From JANRLL01 sp033762715 (GTDB lineage: Bacteria; Pseudomonadota; Alphaproteobacteria; Rickettsiales; SXRF01): DNA of 56,893 nt. Location: NCBI GenBank assembly GCA_033762715.1, contig JANRLL010000002.1, forward strand, positions 1-56,893, given 5' to 3'. Below the pieces are notes generated by a model, which was not told the origin of the DNA, made no database searches, and saw only the letters and a program-made list of their open reading frames with translations. Of the stretch, positions 16,147-25,077 are shown in pieces. The first letter of the stretch is position 1, and every line of letters starts with the position of its first letter. Position numbers and translations under genes: made by a program.

Positions 16147-17995
16147 TGATAGCAAAATGTCTTATTTTGGCAGCAGCGCTTTATTAAAGGCAAGTCATGA
16201 GGCTGCTAATTTTTTAGCAGGCAACACTGCCGGTCATCCAAATAGCAAACGTTTTGAATCACTATCTACGGAACTGCGCACTGGTATTGTGCGTAATCCA
16301 CAAGAATTCATCGCTGAAGCCGAGCGCTATAAAGAAAGCCGAGAACGCAAAAATACTGCCAACGCAGAAACAGCAATAGGCAGCACGGCAATCGACACAT
16401 TTGCCGCCTGGGATGAAGTAGAAGCAGCCCCCACTGCTGCCACAGCTACCAACAATAACCCTGACATTAATGACGAACTTGCCAAAACAGCTTTTCCTGA
16501 AAAACCCTATGAAAGCAACCCATCTGACCTAGGAAGCAAGCTGCGCGGCCTGCTTCGTAGCAAATGGTTATTAGAAGCAACACGAGAAAAAAATACTGAT
16601 AATTTTATTGGCGGCGAGATTGTACCTAAAGAATTTGTGTTGGAGCGCTTGGGTAAGCGCAACTATCTAAGCCCAGCGGAAATAGCTAATCTACAGGCAT
16701 TCCCCGATCGCTATGGCGATTTTTTAGAGCAGGATGCCAGAACCGTAGAAGAATTGAGAAATGTGCATTTGGCAATTGGCCAAATTATGTCTAAGGCACA
16801 AGCCCAATCATTGGCGGAACTGCCAACCATTCGGGAAGAAGCAGCCGAGATTGTTGAACGGCTGGTTGCTGATTTTACCCATGCGCTGACTAGCCATAAT
16901 CAGCCGGAAATCACTAAGCTAGCTCACCATATACAAGACATTGCAAAAACACGTTCAGCCGAAGATCAGCGACATATCTCACTTTTGCTTAATAATATTT
17001 TGGCCATTAACAGCTCGCATGACAGCGACGAGATTAATCGCCTATTAGAGGAATCTAATACCAAAACTATTCAGGATTCATTGGAGCAACTAAATATTGC
17101 CTTATCTGATTTTCAAAAAAGCGCCGACGCGATTGGTGCCATTGAATCCATACGCACTAACACCATTCCTACAGAAAAACGACTGAAGCCATTAATTGCA
17201 TTTTCATCGCCACTGGCTGATTTGTGTTATGGTATCAGGCAAGAGCTCGCCGATTTAAAACCTTTATCACAAGCAGGATATAGTGGAGCAGAAGAGGGGG
17301 CTGCACGCCAAGAAGATGCCGCTAATGCTGCCAACCGTGCGCGTGCGAATGAAGCTTTTGCTTTAGTCGATGATGAAGGGCGCCTCGTCAGTCATGATGG
17401 TGTGCCCATTGCTGCCCTAGCAGAAACCTCCACACCAAACATGGCAGCCAAAATATTTCCTAGCGAATATTCCGTTTCGCTACGCAGTGACACAAGCGAT
17501 CTGATTGGTTATTTGAACAAAGATGGTATGACGGCCTATCTCGCCGCCGCCAATAACGACCCCGATCTATACAAGCTGCATGATCCTCGTGAAGCATCGT
17601 ATATTGAATTGAGCCCGCCTAAGGATGAAAGCCTGTTTTTATCCAAAGCTGCTAAAGGTGAAGTGCTTTCAACCGAAACACTGGATGTTATTGAGCATAT
17701 TGTCAAAACGCAGATTACCCCACGCGCCAGAGAAAATGAATCAGCGGGTCGCATTGCTGACTATTGGCAGAAACACAAAGAAGAGCTGCGTGGCGTGGCC
17801 TTGACTGCCGAGCGTGAAAATGCGGTTCTTTCTGCATTTGATGTCATGATGGCCGGCAATACAGATACCAAGACAATTCATGAGCGTGACACCCTTTTTG
17901 AGGGCGATGAAGAACCATCACCACGCGCTCAGGTGTCAACCTTGACTGTGTTAAGTCCTGCTAAAACTGGTCCTGGACCGCGACATCATGTCTAA
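16139..17995 (+). CDS. Hypothetical protein, second gene of the three-gene operon
   Basis: A 618-aa soluble protein with no recognised domain. It is mostly helical with long charged stretches (about 215-340) and a flexible N-terminal region rich in Ala, Thr and Asn. A segment near 415-490 (A-L-V-D-D-E-G-R-L-V-S-H-D-G-V-P, then D-T-S-D-L-I-G-Y-L-N-K-D-G) looks like a small beta-rich domain. It has no signal peptide or membrane segment. It overlaps the genes before and after by eight bases each, so the three are translationally coupled and probably act together. Confidence 0.75.
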   Translation: MADDSKMSYFGSSALLKASHEAANFLAGNTAGHPNSKRFESLSTELRTGIVRNPQEFIAEAERYKESRERKNTANAETAIGSTAIDTFAAWDEVEAAPTAATATNNNPDINDELAKTAFPEKPYESNPSDLGSKLRGLLRSKWLLEATREKNTDNFIGGEIVPKEFVLERLGKRNYLSPAEIANLQAFPDRYGDFLEQDARTVEELRNVHLAIGQIMSKAQAQSLAELPTIREEAAEIVERLVADFTHALTSHNQPEITKLAHHIQDIAKTRSAEDQRHISLLLNNILAINSSHDSDEINRLLEESNTKTIQDSLEQLNIALSDFQKSADAIGAIESIRTNTIPTEKRLKPLIAFSSPLADLCYGIRQELADLKPLSQAGYSGAEEGAARQEDAANAANRARANEAFALVDDEGRLVSHDGVPIAALAETSTPNMAAKIFPSEYSVSLRSDTSDLIGYLNKDGMTAYLAAANNDPDLYKLHDPREASYIELSPPKDESLFLSKAAKGEVLSTETLDVIEHIVKTQITPRARENESAGRIADYWQKHKEELRGVALTAERENAVLSAFDVMMAGNTDTKTIHERDTLFEGDEEPSPRAQVSTLTVLSPAKTGPGPRHHV

Positions 17996-18248
17996 AATAT
18001 CTTTTGTTAATCGCCTTATCGCCCAAGGCAATGTAGCGGTGCATTTTATTACCGGAAAAGATGAGAATGGCCGTGATGCTTATTATTACGTGCTGGCTTC
18101 ACATGAAAAAATAAAAATGCTTACAGAGCATACGGAAGAAGTGGCAGATATTAGTGATTATGGCAAAATTATTGCCTCAGGCTTTGGCCATAGCCCCAGC
18201 GAATCCACCAAAAAACAGCTAAAAGAGCAGTATAACTACGATGTGTAG
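17988..18248 (+). CDS. Small hypothetical protein, third gene of the three-gene operon
   Basis: An 86-aa protein that I do not recognise. It opens with F-V-N-R-L-I-A-Q-G-N-V-A-V-H-F-I-T-G and continues with D-A-Y-Y-Y-V-L-A-S, probably a small beta-rich fold; the tail is charged. Its ATG overlaps the 618-aa gene by eight bases. The size and position suggest an accessory or chaperone-like partner of the two large proteins, which is inference only. Confidence 0.72.
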   Translation: MSKISFVNRLIAQGNVAVHFITGKDENGRDAYYYVLASHEKIKMLTEHTEEVADISDYGKIIASGFGHSPSESTKKQLKEQYNYDV

Positions 18249-18293
18249 CATATTCTGGTTGCACAGTCATGAAAGCTTAGGCATATAGCCCCT

Positions 18294-19616
18294 ATGGAAA
18301 AGCAGCTATCACCCGCCCCAAAAGTAGGATTTGTAAGCCTTGGCTGCGCAAAAGCCTTGGTCGATTCTGAGCGTATTTTGACGCAATTGCGTGCTGAAGG
18401 GTATGAGTTCTCACCTGGCTATGGCGATGCCGATGTGGTGATTGTCAATACGTGCGGCTTCTTAGATAGCGCCCGCGAAGAATCGTTATCAGCCATTGGT
18501 GAGGCCTTAGCCGAAAACGGCAAAGTAATTGTAACCGGTTGCATGGGTGCAACCCCCGAATTGATTCGCGCAGAATATCCTGATGTATTGTCCATCACTG
18601 GTCCGGCCCAGTATGAATCGGTGCTAACGGCTGTACATAAAGCACTGCCGCCACAACATGATCCGCATATGGATTTGGTGCCAGCTGCCGGTATCAAGCT
18701 TACGCCGCGCCACTACGCCTATCTCAAAATCTCTGAAGGCTGCAATAACCGCTGTTCTTTTTGCATTATCCCGTCATTGCGCGGTGATTTGGCGAGCCGT
18801 CCGGTGGGCGATGTGTTACTGGAAGCTGAGCGTTTGGTGCAGTCTGGTGTTAAGGAACTGCTCGTCATCTCTCAAGATACCAGCGCTTACGGCATTGATA
18901 CGAAATATGCCAAAAGCCCATGGAAAGGTCGCGAAGTGCGTGCCAAATTTTATGATATGTGCGAAGCACTAGGTGATATGGGTGCTTGGGTACGCCTGCA
19001 TTACGTCTATCCTTATCCGCATGTGGATGAGGTTATTGAATTAATGGCCGCTGGCAAAATCCTGCCTTATTTGGATATTCCATTCCAGCATGCGAGCCCC
19101 TCGTTGCTCAAAGCCATGAAACGCCCTGCCAACCAGGAAAAGGTGCTAGACCGGATTGCTGCCTGGCGCAAAGCCTGTGGCGATATGACCGTGCGCTCCA
19201 CCTTCATCGTGGGTTTCCCTGGCGAAACCGATGAGGATTTTGAGTATTTATTGGAATGGCTCCAAGAAGCGCAACTCGATCGTGTAGGTTGTTTCCGCTA
19301 TGAGGCGGTAGGTGGTGCAAAGGCCAATGAGCTTGCTAACCCCGTGCCGGAAGAGCTCAAAGAAGAGCGTTGGAACCGTTTTATGGAAGTCCAGCAAGCC
19401 ATCAGCGCAAAGCGCTTAAAACAAAAAGTGGGTAAAACCATCCCCATTCTGATCGATGAAGTAGGCGAACGCCTGATCGGCCGTAGCCAAGCCGATGCGC
19501 CAGAAATCGACGGCATTGTGAACCTAACCAGCAGCAAGCGTCATTTACCTGGCCATATCGTTCAAGCAAAGATCACCAAATCGGATGCCTACGATCTATA
19601 TGGCACGGTCGTCTGA
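18294..19616 (+). CDS. rimO: Ribosomal protein S12 methylthiotransferase RimO
   Basis: A 440-aa radical-SAM enzyme that adds a methylthio group to the beta-carbon of Asp89 (E. coli numbering) in ribosomal protein S12. The N-terminal UPF0004 domain has the three cluster cysteines C18, C54 and C83. The radical-SAM motif C150-N-N-R-C154-S-F-C157 binds the second [4Fe-4S]. A C-terminal TRAM domain follows (I-P-I-L-I-D-E-V-G, R-S-Q-A-D-A-P-E-I-D-G). The opening G-F-V-S-L-G-C-A-K distinguishes RimO from MiaB. Length is normal. It follows the unknown operon by 45 bases. Confidence 0.96.
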   Translation: MEKQLSPAPKVGFVSLGCAKALVDSERILTQLRAEGYEFSPGYGDADVVIVNTCGFLDSAREESLSAIGEALAENGKVIVTGCMGATPELIRAEYPDVLSITGPAQYESVLTAVHKALPPQHDPHMDLVPAAGIKLTPRHYAYLKISEGCNNRCSFCIIPSLRGDLASRPVGDVLLEAERLVQSGVKELLVISQDTSAYGIDTKYAKSPWKGREVRAKFYDMCEALGDMGAWVRLHYVYPYPHVDEVIELMAAGKILPYLDIPFQHASPSLLKAMKRPANQEKVLDRIAAWRKACGDMTVRSTFIVGFPGETDEDFEYLLEWLQEAQLDRVGCFRYEAVGGAKANELANPVPEELKEERWNRFMEVQQAISAKRLKQKVGKTIPILIDEVGERLIGRSQADAPEIDGIVNLTSSKRHLPGHIVQAKITKSDAYDLYGTVV

Positions 19617-19622
19617 TTACGC

Positions 19623-19650
19623 TTGACCTGACCCGATTTGTTTTTAAGAT
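19623..19650 (+). promoter_or_regulatory. Promoter of tRNA-Cys
   Basis: -35 TTGACC (19623-19628), a 16-base spacer, and -10 TAAGAT (19645-19650), 21 bases before the tRNA. The -35 begins seven bases after the rimO stop. Confidence 0.65.
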
Positions 19651-19671
19651 GCCCCCTCTGGTTTCTGCCCT

Positions 19672-19746
19672 GGCTGGGTAGCAAAGTGGTAATGCACGGG
19701 ACTGCAAATCCTGTATACGTCGGTTCGATTCCGACCCCGGCCTCCA
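19672..19746 (+). tRNA. tRNA-Cys (anticodon GCA)
   Basis: Acceptor GGCTGGG pairs with CCCGGCC (one G-T pair); the D arm starts TAGCAAAGTGG; the anticodon arm CGGGA-CTGCAAA-TCCTG carries GCA; the T arm is GTCGG-TTCGATT-CCGAC; discriminator T, with CCA encoded. It reads UGC and UGU codons. Confidence 0.96.
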
Positions 19747-19843
19747 TCCTTTCAACCCAATCCTATTATTTCTAACTTTTTTCTGGTCTTTTCGGCAGAC
19801 TGGTTATAGTTATTCGCACATCATCCTGTTTTATGAGGGTTAC

Positions 19844-21187
19844 GTGAAAACATCCTGGTTTTGTTCTTTTATCCTGCTCTTTTCGTTAGTTGGCTATGCT
19901 GGTTCAGGCAATGCCGCTGAAAAATACTATATCGAGCTAGGTAATGCCGTTGATGACGAGGATGCGCAAAAAGACTGGCAAGTGCTCAGCAGCAAGTATT
20001 CTGATATTATTGGCCACCTGGAATTTTTGCCTGGCACCATTATGGATTCCAATAACAATATCAAAATCCGTATTCAAGCAGGTCCCATCGATAGCAAAAA
20101 AGAGGCGCAGAAACTCTGCGAACGCCTATTTGAAAAAGAAGCCGCCTGCTTCGTTATCGAAGGTTTGGTAGACCCTATGCCTAAAAAGCCACGTAAGATC
20201 TCCAAAAAGAGCGCGCCAGCAGAGAGCGAAATGCCTTGGAGCAAAGAGTCTGCTAGCACAGAAGCCGCACAGCCTGCTATCAGCGAACCTAAACCAGAAG
20301 ACAAAAAAGAATCTGGCGGGCTATTTTCCGGCATTCTTGATTTCATGGGCTCTGATAAGGAATCCACCGCCGTGACGCCTGTACAGGTACAAGACACGGA
20401 TGTTAAAAAAGAAGCCAAAGTAGAGGTTGCAGAAGCCGTATCGGTTCCGCTTAGCAACAAGCGTAAGATCGAGCCAAAAGCGACTAACTATTACAACACC
20501 ATCAAAACGGAAGAAGCGCCTAAGCTGATCGAACCATCGCTAGGTAAAGGTAATCATTCGGGTTGGCTGACCGTTAATGCATTCAGCGGTGAAGAGCAAG
20601 CCACTGCCTTCTGGCAACAGGTGCGTGAAGCAGCCCCTCAAGTGGCCGCGACGTTGAAAGTCACCGTGGTATATCCAGTGATTAAACGTAAAAAAGATAC
20701 GGTAAGCCTTAGCATGGGGACATTTTCCAGCCGTGCAGATGCATTGGCCTTCTGTGAAAGCACCATCAAAAAGGCAAATGATTCTTTGATCTGTAGCTTT
20801 AGCGAAGAAGAAGCGCCTAAAGCAGAATCACAAGTTATCGCCGCCCGCGATGAACGCGCGGATCGTTACGCTTTCCGCCGCAAAGTTAATCCAGCTCCGG
20901 CTGAAGCATCTGCCCCCACGCCTGCACCAGCAGTCGTTAGAAGCTTCTGGCTTGAAGTAGCCGCTGCACGCACACAAACCGAAGCCCTAGACAGTTGGGC
21001 AACGATTCAAAAAGCACAGCAAGATATCGTAAAAGATCTGCGCGGCAGTGTGTTGAAAACGGGCAGAAAAGGCGCGGGTAAGTTTGTAGTGCGTGTGGGC
21101 CCCATTGAAAACGATGCTGATGCGGCTGACTTATGCAAGCAACTGAAAGAAAAAGGCGTAAACTGTAACGTCTATTCCAATCTTTGA
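19844..21187 (+). CDS. Exported protein with three SPOR-like domains
   Basis: A 447-aa exported protein with a signal peptide ending near G-N-A-A-E. Three SPOR-like units are visible: residues about 25-108 (Y-Y-I-E-L-G-N...I-R-I-Q-A-G-P-I-D), about 233-320 (G-W-L-T-V-N-A-F...V-S-L-S-M-G-T-F) and about 365-447 (F-W-L-E-V-A-A-A...V-V-R-V-G-P-I-E-N). Each ends with an A-x-x-L/F-C helix carrying one cysteine. SPOR domains bind denuded septal peptidoglycan glycans. Charged disordered linkers separate them. The start is a GTG with GAGGG just upstream. It stands alone between two tRNA genes. A cell-division or envelope role is inferred. Confidence 0.82.
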   Translation: MKTSWFCSFILLFSLVGYAGSGNAAEKYYIELGNAVDDEDAQKDWQVLSSKYSDIIGHLEFLPGTIMDSNNNIKIRIQAGPIDSKKEAQKLCERLFEKEAACFVIEGLVDPMPKKPRKISKKSAPAESEMPWSKESASTEAAQPAISEPKPEDKKESGGLFSGILDFMGSDKESTAVTPVQVQDTDVKKEAKVEVAEAVSVPLSNKRKIEPKATNYYNTIKTEEAPKLIEPSLGKGNHSGWLTVNAFSGEEQATAFWQQVREAAPQVAATLKVTVVYPVIKRKKDTVSLSMGTFSSRADALAFCESTIKKANDSLICSFSEEEAPKAESQVIAARDERADRYAFRRKVNPAPAEASAPTPAPAVVRSFWLEVAAARTQTEALDSWATIQKAQQDIVKDLRGSVLKTGRKGAGKFVVRVGPIENDADAADLCKQLKEKGVNCNVYSNL

Positions 21188-21287
21188 GAGCCAGCCTGGC
21201 AAAAAAGAGTGATTTTTCACTAGCATTGCTATACGAGGTTTGCTATATAGGGCGCCTTCCTCAAGGGAAGAATATTTCTACCGGTAT

Positions 21288-21362
21288 TCCGCGATAGCTC
21301 AGCGGTAGAGCATCCGACTGTTAATCGGACGGTCCCTGGTTCGAATCCAGGTCGCGGAGCCA
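21288..21362 (+). tRNA. tRNA-Asn (anticodon GTT)
   Basis: Acceptor TCCGCGA pairs with TCGCGGA; D arm TAGCTCAGCGGTAGAGC; the anticodon arm TCCGA-CTGTTAA-TCGGA carries GTT; T arm CCTGG-TTCGAAT-CCAGG; discriminator G, with CCA encoded. Confidence 0.98.
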
Positions 21363-21476
21363 TAGAAGCAATCGCTTCGATAACGTATCAAATTTTATTT
21401 TATTCCCAGCGAACATTAATCAATTATCAAACCTTCATTGCTAGGATGATGTTGTCACCATCACCTCAGTATTTTC

Positions 21477-22268
21477 ATGTCACGCATAACCCCTATAGCA
21501 TGTTTGTTTTTGGCTATCGCCTTAAGCACAATGGCACTGCCGGTTAATCCAGCCTATGCCATCGCGAACCCCAAAAAGAAATTAGTGATTGCGGCTGATA
21601 TTTGGTGTCCGATCAATTGCAATCCGACTTCTTCCCAATTGGGGATCGGTATTGATTTAGTAAAGTATGCCTTTAAAGGCTATGATGTTGAATATCGGAT
21701 TATGCCATGGTCTCAGGCCTTGGAAGAAGTCAGACGTGGCACGGTGGATGCCGTGGTAGGCGCTAATAGCAGCGACGAACCTAAACTTATTTTTCCAGAA
21801 AATCCGTTAGCGGCAATTACCGATGATTTCTATACGCTAAGCTCTAATAAATGGACCTTCAAAGACGTCTCATCTTTAGAAGGAAAGCGCTTAGGTGTTA
21901 TTGCAGATTATGGGTATGGTCCCGAGATTACGGCCTATATCAAAAAATACAAAGGATCTGCTCGAGCCGTGCAGTCTGTAAGCGGAGATGAGGCGCTGCC
22001 ACACAATATCAAAAAGCTGTTTGCTAAAGATATCGATATATTGGTCGAAAGCAAAATCGTGATGGACTACACCATTAAAAATATGGGGCTCCAAGAAAGT
22101 ATTCGTCGGGCCGGAGGCGTAAAGCAAGGTTATGTGTATGTTGGCTTTTCACCTGTCATTGCCGATTCACATAAACGCGCGCAACAATATGATGAGGCCG
22201 TTGAGAAGCTGAAATCGAGCAATAGGCTGCTTGCGCTATATAGCGAATATGGCATCACCAACGAATAG
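21477..22268 (+). CDS. Periplasmic solute-binding protein, family 3 (SBP_bac_3) type
   Basis: A 263-aa exported protein. The signal peptide ends near N-P-A-Y-A. The body has the usual order: K-K-L-V-I-A-A-D, G-I-G-I-D-L-V-K-Y-A-F, M-P-W-S-Q-A-L-E-E-V-R-R-G-T-V-D-A-V-V-G, then L-E-G-K-R-L-G-V-I. These are marks of the amino-acid-type binding fold. No permease or ATPase gene is beside it. It may be a lone binding protein that feeds a sensor, and it ends two bases from the degenerate kinase with a periplasmic Cache domain. No good ribosome site is visible. Confidence 0.78.
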   Translation: MSRITPIACLFLAIALSTMALPVNPAYAIANPKKKLVIAADIWCPINCNPTSSQLGIGIDLVKYAFKGYDVEYRIMPWSQALEEVRRGTVDAVVGANSSDEPKLIFPENPLAAITDDFYTLSSNKWTFKDVSSLEGKRLGVIADYGYGPEITAYIKKYKGSARAVQSVSGDEALPHNIKKLFAKDIDILVESKIVMDYTIKNMGLQESIRRAGGVKQGYVYVGFSPVIADSHKRAQQYDEAVEKLKSSNRLLALYSEYGITNE

Positions 22269-22270
22269 GG

Positions 22271-24178
22271 CTATAGCTCGTCTGCAAATATCAAGCGATT
22301 GGCAAAAAAGAGCATAACGCAAGCCGTGTGGCCTTCGGTTGTGCGTATAATATCCATTTTACCTTGGTGAGCTTCAATCACCAACTGCGCCAGTTCCAGA
22401 TTCAATGAAGTATCTTCTATAACATTACGGTCAACAGGCGATTGGTCATAGGAGTTGGTATTGAGCAAGCGCTCAATAGTCGATGCAAGCATATCTTGGA
22501 TATGCGGGATGTCTTCAGCCAGAGAAATCACGATGGTTAGAACATAACGTTCTTTGCTTTCCTGCAGCAAATTAACGCGCAGTGATAAAGGCTGTCCGGT
22601 TGGATTTTGTTCCAGAGCGTAAGTAAGCAAATTAATCAGCATTTCCTGCAAGCGGAATTCATCTCCTAAAATCTTAGGCAGCGCCTCAGGCAACTCAATT
22701 TTAATGGTCGTGTTTTCCAACTGAATCTTATCCGACAAGAAGCGGGTGGCCTTGCGCACGACAGGTTCTATTTCAACCGGCATTTGCGATAGTTTGATAT
22801 AGCCCGTCTCAGCCTTCGCATGGGTCATCAGCTCTTGCAAATGATAAAGCATGGTATTGCCAGTCTGATAGATATCGGCTGTATATTGGCGGTATTTGCG
22901 GTTCTCGATAGGGCCGTAAAGCTGGTCGCGCATCACCTGTGCATAGCCAATGATATTATTGAGAGGATTACGCAGCTCTTGGCATACATAAGCCAAAAAC
23001 TCCGATTTACTGCGCTTATCCAATTCAGCTTTTTCTTTAGCTGATTTAAGGATAAACATTTTGTTACGCAGCTCATCTTCGATGCGCTTGGTTTCTTCAA
23101 TATAATAGCTGATGCGCTTAATTTGATTAGACAGACCTTCGATCTCAACCGGTCCGCCTGACGGAAGCGGATTGAAGGATTCACCTTTTGAGACAGCCTC
23201 GGCAATACCTGTAAGCTGTAAAACCGGCTTAATCATGCGCACACGCATCACCCAAAGCACCAGCACCAGGAAAAGGCCTGTCAGGCCCAGCTGCAATAAC
23301 CTAGACCATAGCATACCATAAAAAGTTTCATCACTATGCAGCGCTTCATAGCTCAGCAAAACAATATAAGGATATTGGTTAGATATACGGAAATATTCAT
23401 AGCTGTCCGTATTCCATAACAAGCTATTCGACGTTATCAATCCATTAGGCATGGGTGCTTCATTAAGCGATGCAATGCTGTTCTTTGAGAAGTGTGATTC
23501 GATAAAATTATCTTCATCGGAAATGGCAGTTACCGGCGAATGATCATTTTTGTGAATAATGGCAAAGCTGATGCCATCGCGCTTGATCACGCTGCGTAAA
23601 TGATCAGTCAGGATTTTAATATCAAGGCTAATCATAATAGAGCCTACAAACTTGCCGGTATTATCGGTAACACCCATCGCAACAGGCACTACCCAGTGCC
23701 CTGACACACGACCGTCAATACGATGACCGATCACCATCTTCCACGGCTCGATCATCGATTGCTGTACATAGTCGCGATCCGAAAGATCAACCGGCTTTTC
23801 CAATATGCCAAGATTGCTACTCACCACCATTTTCTGTGCCGGACTCACCCAGGCGATAATGCTAAAAATAGAGCCCTTATTATCAAAAGTCTTGATCGTC
23901 TTGGCCATGGTGAGTAGGTCACGGTTATTATCCATGACAAATTGGCGACCAAGCGCCATCAAGAAGTAACCGGCATTTTCAATTTCTTTGCCAAGCGCGC
24001 GTTCGATTAATTGCGATTCTTTATTCAGCTCATTTTCAATCCGTTTTACATGGCTTGAATAGCTAGCATAGGTAACCCAGGCAGAGGCCAAAAACAGCAG
24101 AAATACAATCGCCGCAAAGAGCAATGCGAAGTCACGCGATAGCGATGGTTGGGCCCAAGAGCTTCTCATCTTTGACAA
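22271..24178 (-). CDS. Cache-domain sensor histidine kinase homologue, catalytically degenerate
   Basis: A 635-aa membrane protein. TM1 lies at about 18-38; a periplasmic dCache-type domain at about 40-300 (D-R-D-Y-V-Q-Q-S, G-H-W-V-V-P-V-A-M-G-V); TM2 at about 293-313; then a HAMP-like linker and coiled coil. The dimerisation helix reads F-L-A-Y-V-C-Q-E-L-R-N-P-L-N-N-I-I-G. The phosphoacceptor His is replaced by Gln400. In the ATPase domain the second N-box Asn is Tyr520 (N-L-L-T-Y-A-L), and the D-x-G-x-G and G-x-G-L boxes are missing. It should not autophosphorylate and may be a scaffold or an allosteric partner of another kinase. No response regulator lies nearby. Confidence 0.82.
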   Translation of the reverse strand: MSKMRSSWAQPSLSRDFALLFAAIVFLLFLASAWVTYASYSSHVKRIENELNKESQLIERALGKEIENAGYFLMALGRQFVMDNNRDLLTMAKTIKTFDNKGSIFSIIAWVSPAQKMVVSSNLGILEKPVDLSDRDYVQQSMIEPWKMVIGHRIDGRVSGHWVVPVAMGVTDNTGKFVGSIMISLDIKILTDHLRSVIKRDGISFAIIHKNDHSPVTAISDEDNFIESHFSKNSIASLNEAPMPNGLITSNSLLWNTDSYEYFRISNQYPYIVLLSYEALHSDETFYGMLWSRLLQLGLTGLFLVLVLWVMRVRMIKPVLQLTGIAEAVSKGESFNPLPSGGPVEIEGLSNQIKRISYYIEETKRIEDELRNKMFILKSAKEKAELDKRSKSEFLAYVCQELRNPLNNIIGYAQVMRDQLYGPIENRKYRQYTADIYQTGNTMLYHLQELMTHAKAETGYIKLSQMPVEIEPVVRKATRFLSDKIQLENTTIKIELPEALPKILGDEFRLQEMLINLLTYALEQNPTGQPLSLRVNLLQESKERYVLTIVISLAEDIPHIQDMLASTIERLLNTNSYDQSPVDRNVIEDTSLNLELAQLVIEAHQGKMDIIRTTEGHTACVMLFFANRLIFADEL

Positions 24179-24246
24179 TCTTTTTATTTATAAGGGGGTT
24201 ATAATATATGGTTTTTATATTTTAGGCAAACAGGAAGCGTCGCCGC

Positions 24247-25068
24247 CTAGCTTGGCACCGACACAGAATTGGTATCGTGTCCGGCTTTTTGAGCAGCAAG
24301 CCCGTCCACAAAGGAAGCCGAACGGGCGTCTTTGTGTGCAGATAGCTGATTCACAAACGATTTAGCTTCAACCATGGGAGTAGAGGGTATATCTTGGTCG
24401 ATCGTAGGCTCAGCGCCCGCAGGCAGCGTTACCACGGCAGGCTTGGCAAATAAACGGCTGCCCATATATAGCAGCGTAGAGGCCGCTACCGTTGCAAATA
24501 CATCGAGTGCTGCAATTTTGCCATAACGATAGAGTTTGGTTTCCGCACCTGCGATATGAGTTGCTTTCCCAAGCGGATCACACACGACATGCTTGGCAAA
24601 TTTTTCTTCAAATGCAGTTAATTTATCGCCACCAATTAGTTTCGCTACGCCTTTAAAGCTGGCGAAAACAGCGCCCCAGGCCACAAGCCGTGCCTTAATT
24701 AAGCTCGTCCAGTCTTGTTTGTTTTGTTCTTTTGCAGGGTCTTTGCCAATGATTTCGGCCTTATGATCCTCCATAAATTTAACAGGAAAGAGCGTGATAT
24801 TGCCGCCTTGCATCAGCGCCGTGGTGGTAACAATTTGCTCAGCAGTTTCGGGATGAAACCCTGTGCGCTCTAATTCCTTGGCCGCTGCTTTGAAGAGATT
24901 GGCGCCACCGCCATATTTAGCCCAATAGGTTGTGGGAATGGTAACCAAAAAGGTACCGAGTCCAGCGATGCCACCGTAAGTGAGCCAATTAAAGATTTTT
25001 TCGCGCCGAGAAACCGCCGCATCATCATCGTTGGGGGTAGTTCCTGACTGTTGCATGTCAGCAGACAT
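24247..25068 (-). CDS. Unrecognised membrane protein, paralogue C of a three-gene family
   Basis: A 273-aa protein sharing a layout with the next two genes upstream. The N-terminal hydrophobic unit is K-I-F-N-W-L-T-Y-G-G-I-A-G; then comes the family motif G-G-N-I-T-L-F-P-V-K-F-M-E-D-H-K, a segment after K-Q-D-W, and a hydrophobic unit near L-D-V-F-A-T-V-A-A-S-T-L-L-Y-M. It is the shortest copy and lacks the long C-terminal region. It has no signal peptide but probably two to four membrane segments. It starts nine bases after paralogue B and is co-transcribed with it. Confidence 0.72.
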   Translation of the reverse strand: MSADMQQSGTTPNDDDAAVSRREKIFNWLTYGGIAGLGTFLVTIPTTYWAKYGGGANLFKAAAKELERTGFHPETAEQIVTTTALMQGGNITLFPVKFMEDHKAEIIGKDPAKEQNKQDWTSLIKARLVAWGAVFASFKGVAKLIGGDKLTAFEEKFAKHVVCDPLGKATHIAGAETKLYRYGKIAALDVFATVAASTLLYMGSRLFAKPAVVTLPAGAEPTIDQDIPSTPMVEAKSFVNQLSAHKDARSASFVDGLAAQKAGHDTNSVSVPS

Positions 25069-25077
25069 AAATGCCCT

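Noticed and set aside
21364..21410. Terminator after tRNA-Asn
   Set aside because: GAAGC/GCTTC and GATA/TATC hairpins are short and the following stretch is AT-rich rather than a clean T-run; not strong enough.
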